This document shows positions 11,827-12,780 of a DNA stretch of 12,780 nt, in pieces (positions within the stretch are counted from its first letter, which is position 1; each line of letters opens with the position of its first letter). The DNA comes from Basidiobolus heterosporus B8920 (Eukaryota; Basidiobolomycota; Basidiobolomycetes; Basidiobolales; Basidiobolaceae), in contig JNET01031611.1 of assembly GCA_000697455.1 (NCBI GenBank), forward strand, positions 1 through 12,780. The letters run 5' to 3'. The notes beneath the pieces were generated by a model. The model did not search any database and had not been told where the DNA came from. It was given only the letters and a program-made list of their open reading frames with translations. The translations under genes and the position numbers were made by a program.

Positions 11827-11938
11827 TGCATTTATTAAATGCACAACGCACAGTAAACCCAGGAAATGACTCCTAGTCTAGTCCCCTTGTCCTGATTGGC
11901 ACCTAAGCGTTGGTTTATCATATTTCGTGACTAGGAGT
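11827..11938. repeat. Palindrome and 10-bp inverted repeat pair
   Basis: TGCATTTA and TAAATGCA are separated by one base at 11827-11843. Just downstream, ACTCCTAGTC (11869-11878) is the perfect reverse complement of GACTAGGAGT (11929-11938), with a 50-nt gap. Both are seen directly; their role is unknown. Confidence 0.6.
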
Positions 11939-12049
11939 ACACTTTAGCCATTTAATTGATTAATATTAGAAATATTGCTCGCAACACAACATGTAAACTT
12001 GTAATCGTCTGGCAGGTATTGTGCATGCTCAAGAGCCCCGCTGTGATCT

Positions 12050-12056
12050 TATAAAA
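12050..12056 (+). promoter_or_regulatory. TATA box candidate for the tyrosinase gene
   Basis: TATAAAA stands in a relatively GC-richer setting, 201 nt before the tyrosinase ATG. It is the best TATA match in the upstream region. The long distance would imply a leader of about 170 nt. Confidence 0.4.
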
Positions 12057-12256
12057 TGCCCAATGCTGGTTCAGACATTTGTCAGGAAATTTACAAACAT
12101 ACTTCTCAGTTCTGCTATCAATTCATTTGTACTGCTGTAGACTGGTCCACCCGAAAAGCCTTTATCCTGATTTGGAATATATCAGCAGAAATATCATTTC
12201 TTATAGAATAGTTCATTCATTTCTCATTTTCCAACAAAAGCATCCCATCATAAGCT

Positions 12257-12780
12257 ATGCTGGTTATATCATTCCTCAATTTGGCAATCGTTCTTCAGTT
12301 TTGCTGCTTATTATTCCTAGTCAACGGACAAGCATGCACAGGCCCTAGAGTTCGCAAGGAAATTCGAGAGCTTAGTACCGACGAATGGAACACCTACGTA
12401 GACGCCATTAACAAATTGCATTCCGGTCCTCCACCCACCATTTATGATAGAATTGTTGCTGTTCATTTGAAATACGTAGTGGAAGCTCACAACGTTCCGT
12501 GCTTCTTCCCATGGCACAGAAAGTATATAAGAGAGTTTGAGTTGGCCTTGCAAAGTATCAACGGATCGATTACTCTACCGTATTGGGATTGGAGCCTTGA
12601 CTCGCAGGCTCCTGAAACCAGCGCGATTTTTATGCCTGAGTATTTCGGAGCCAGCGGTGAATCAGAGTGCATTACCGAAGGGCCTTTTAAGGATTGGCAA
12701 ATGTATGTTCCCACCCCTCACTGTTTAAAGCGCCAATGGAACAAAGGTCAAAAGATCAGCGCGTTGTATCCCCCAGAGTT
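12257..12780 (+). CDS. Secreted tyrosinase (type-3 copper oxidase), 5' part only, runs off the window
   Basis: Tyrosinases oxidise mono- and diphenols to quinones with a binuclear copper centre and feed melanin formation. Only the first 174 codons plus two bases lie in the window, with no stop. The start MLVISFLNLAIVLQFCCLLF is a hydrophobic signal peptide, with likely cleavage after about residue 24 (VNG/QAC), so the enzyme should be exported. The CuA site is visible: His70 (AVHLKY), His78 (EAHNVP) and His87 in FFPWHRKY, with the H-x8-H spacing of the family. ITLPYWDWSLD (105-115) is the usual segment after CuA, and ITEGPFKDW (139-147) also matches fungal members. One N-glycosylation sequon, NGS, lies at 102-104. 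CuB and any C-terminal extension lie beyond the edge. No intron occurs in the visible part. The family is clear; the physiological substrate is not. Confidence 0.93.
   Translation, partial: MLVISFLNLAIVLQFCCLLFLVNGQACTGPRVRKEIRELSTDEWNTYVDAINKLHSGPPPTIYDRIVAVHLKYVVEAHNVPCFFPWHRKYIREFELALQSINGSITLPYWDWSLDSQAPETSAIFMPEYFGASGESECITEGPFKDWQMYVPTPHCLKRQWNKGQKISALYPPE

Larger units (their letters stand above)
11497..12256. other. Intergenic region with several small hairpins, upstream of tyrosinase
   Basis: No gene was recognised in this 760-nt stretch. Short open frames at 11502-11705 and 12079-12348 have no domain and look like chance. It contains four inverted repeats: CGGCA/TGCCG (11679-11691), AGTCGGCT/AGCCGACT (11713-11720 and 11762-11769), the perfect palindrome TGCATTTA/TAAATGCA (11827-11843), and ACTCCTAGTC/GACTAGGAGT (11869-11878 and 11929-11938). 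These could be remnants of a small mobile element or a structured non-coding transcript. The right part should be the tyrosinase promoter. Confidence 0.45.

Noticed and set aside
12079-12348. Open frame of 89 codons overlapping the tyrosinase start
   Set aside because: It runs in another frame than the clear signal peptide and CuA-containing tyrosinase frame, and shows no family features.

Overview
The window looks like nuclear DNA of a filamentous or early-diverging fungus. It holds five complete protein genes and the start of a sixth. Most are split by short GT-AG introns (about 55-106 nt), and intergenic DNA is AT-rich. The gene set is fungal: an Rsp5-type ubiquitin ligase, a Yck-type casein kinase I, Pho88/Snd3, ribosomal protein eS12 and a secreted tyrosinase. 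An SLC49-like transporter and many small introns fit an early-diverging lineage (Basidiobolus-like or Mucoromycota-like), but this placement is inference and was not tested by search.

Layout. Positions 1-620 are a long foldback (almost wholly inverted-repeat) element with no coding capacity. It is followed by a second, smaller inverted-repeat unit to 806. The plus-strand gene 1164-4131 (10 exons, 786 aa) encodes a C2-WW-WW-WW-HECT ubiquitin ligase. It converges on the minus-strand gene 4666-6333 (8 exons, 378 aa), a Yck-type casein kinase I with a cysteine-rich C-terminus. Two more minus-strand genes follow: an SLC49/FLVCR-like major-facilitator transporter (7110-8931, 8 exons, 464 aa) and Pho88/Snd3 (9383-10256, 6 exons, 189 aa). 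Pho88/Snd3 is divergent from the plus-strand eS12 gene (10849-11280, uninterrupted CDS, 143 aa). The right edge holds the first 174 codons of a secreted tyrosinase (12257 to beyond the window).

The exon structures were derived by hand from splice sites. They are supported by reading phase: all five complete genes sum to a whole number of codons and match conserved family sequence across every junction.

The most interesting non-coding signal is a candidate box C/D snoRNA inside an intron that begins 7 nt after the eS12 stop codon, so it would be hosted in a 3'UTR intron. The foldback element upstream of the ubiquitin ligase is the second. Functionally, Rsp5-type ligases and Yck-type kinases act together on plasma-membrane permeases in yeast, so their convergent adjacency is notable but may be chance. 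I see no CRISPR array, operon-like novel system, tRNA or rRNA.
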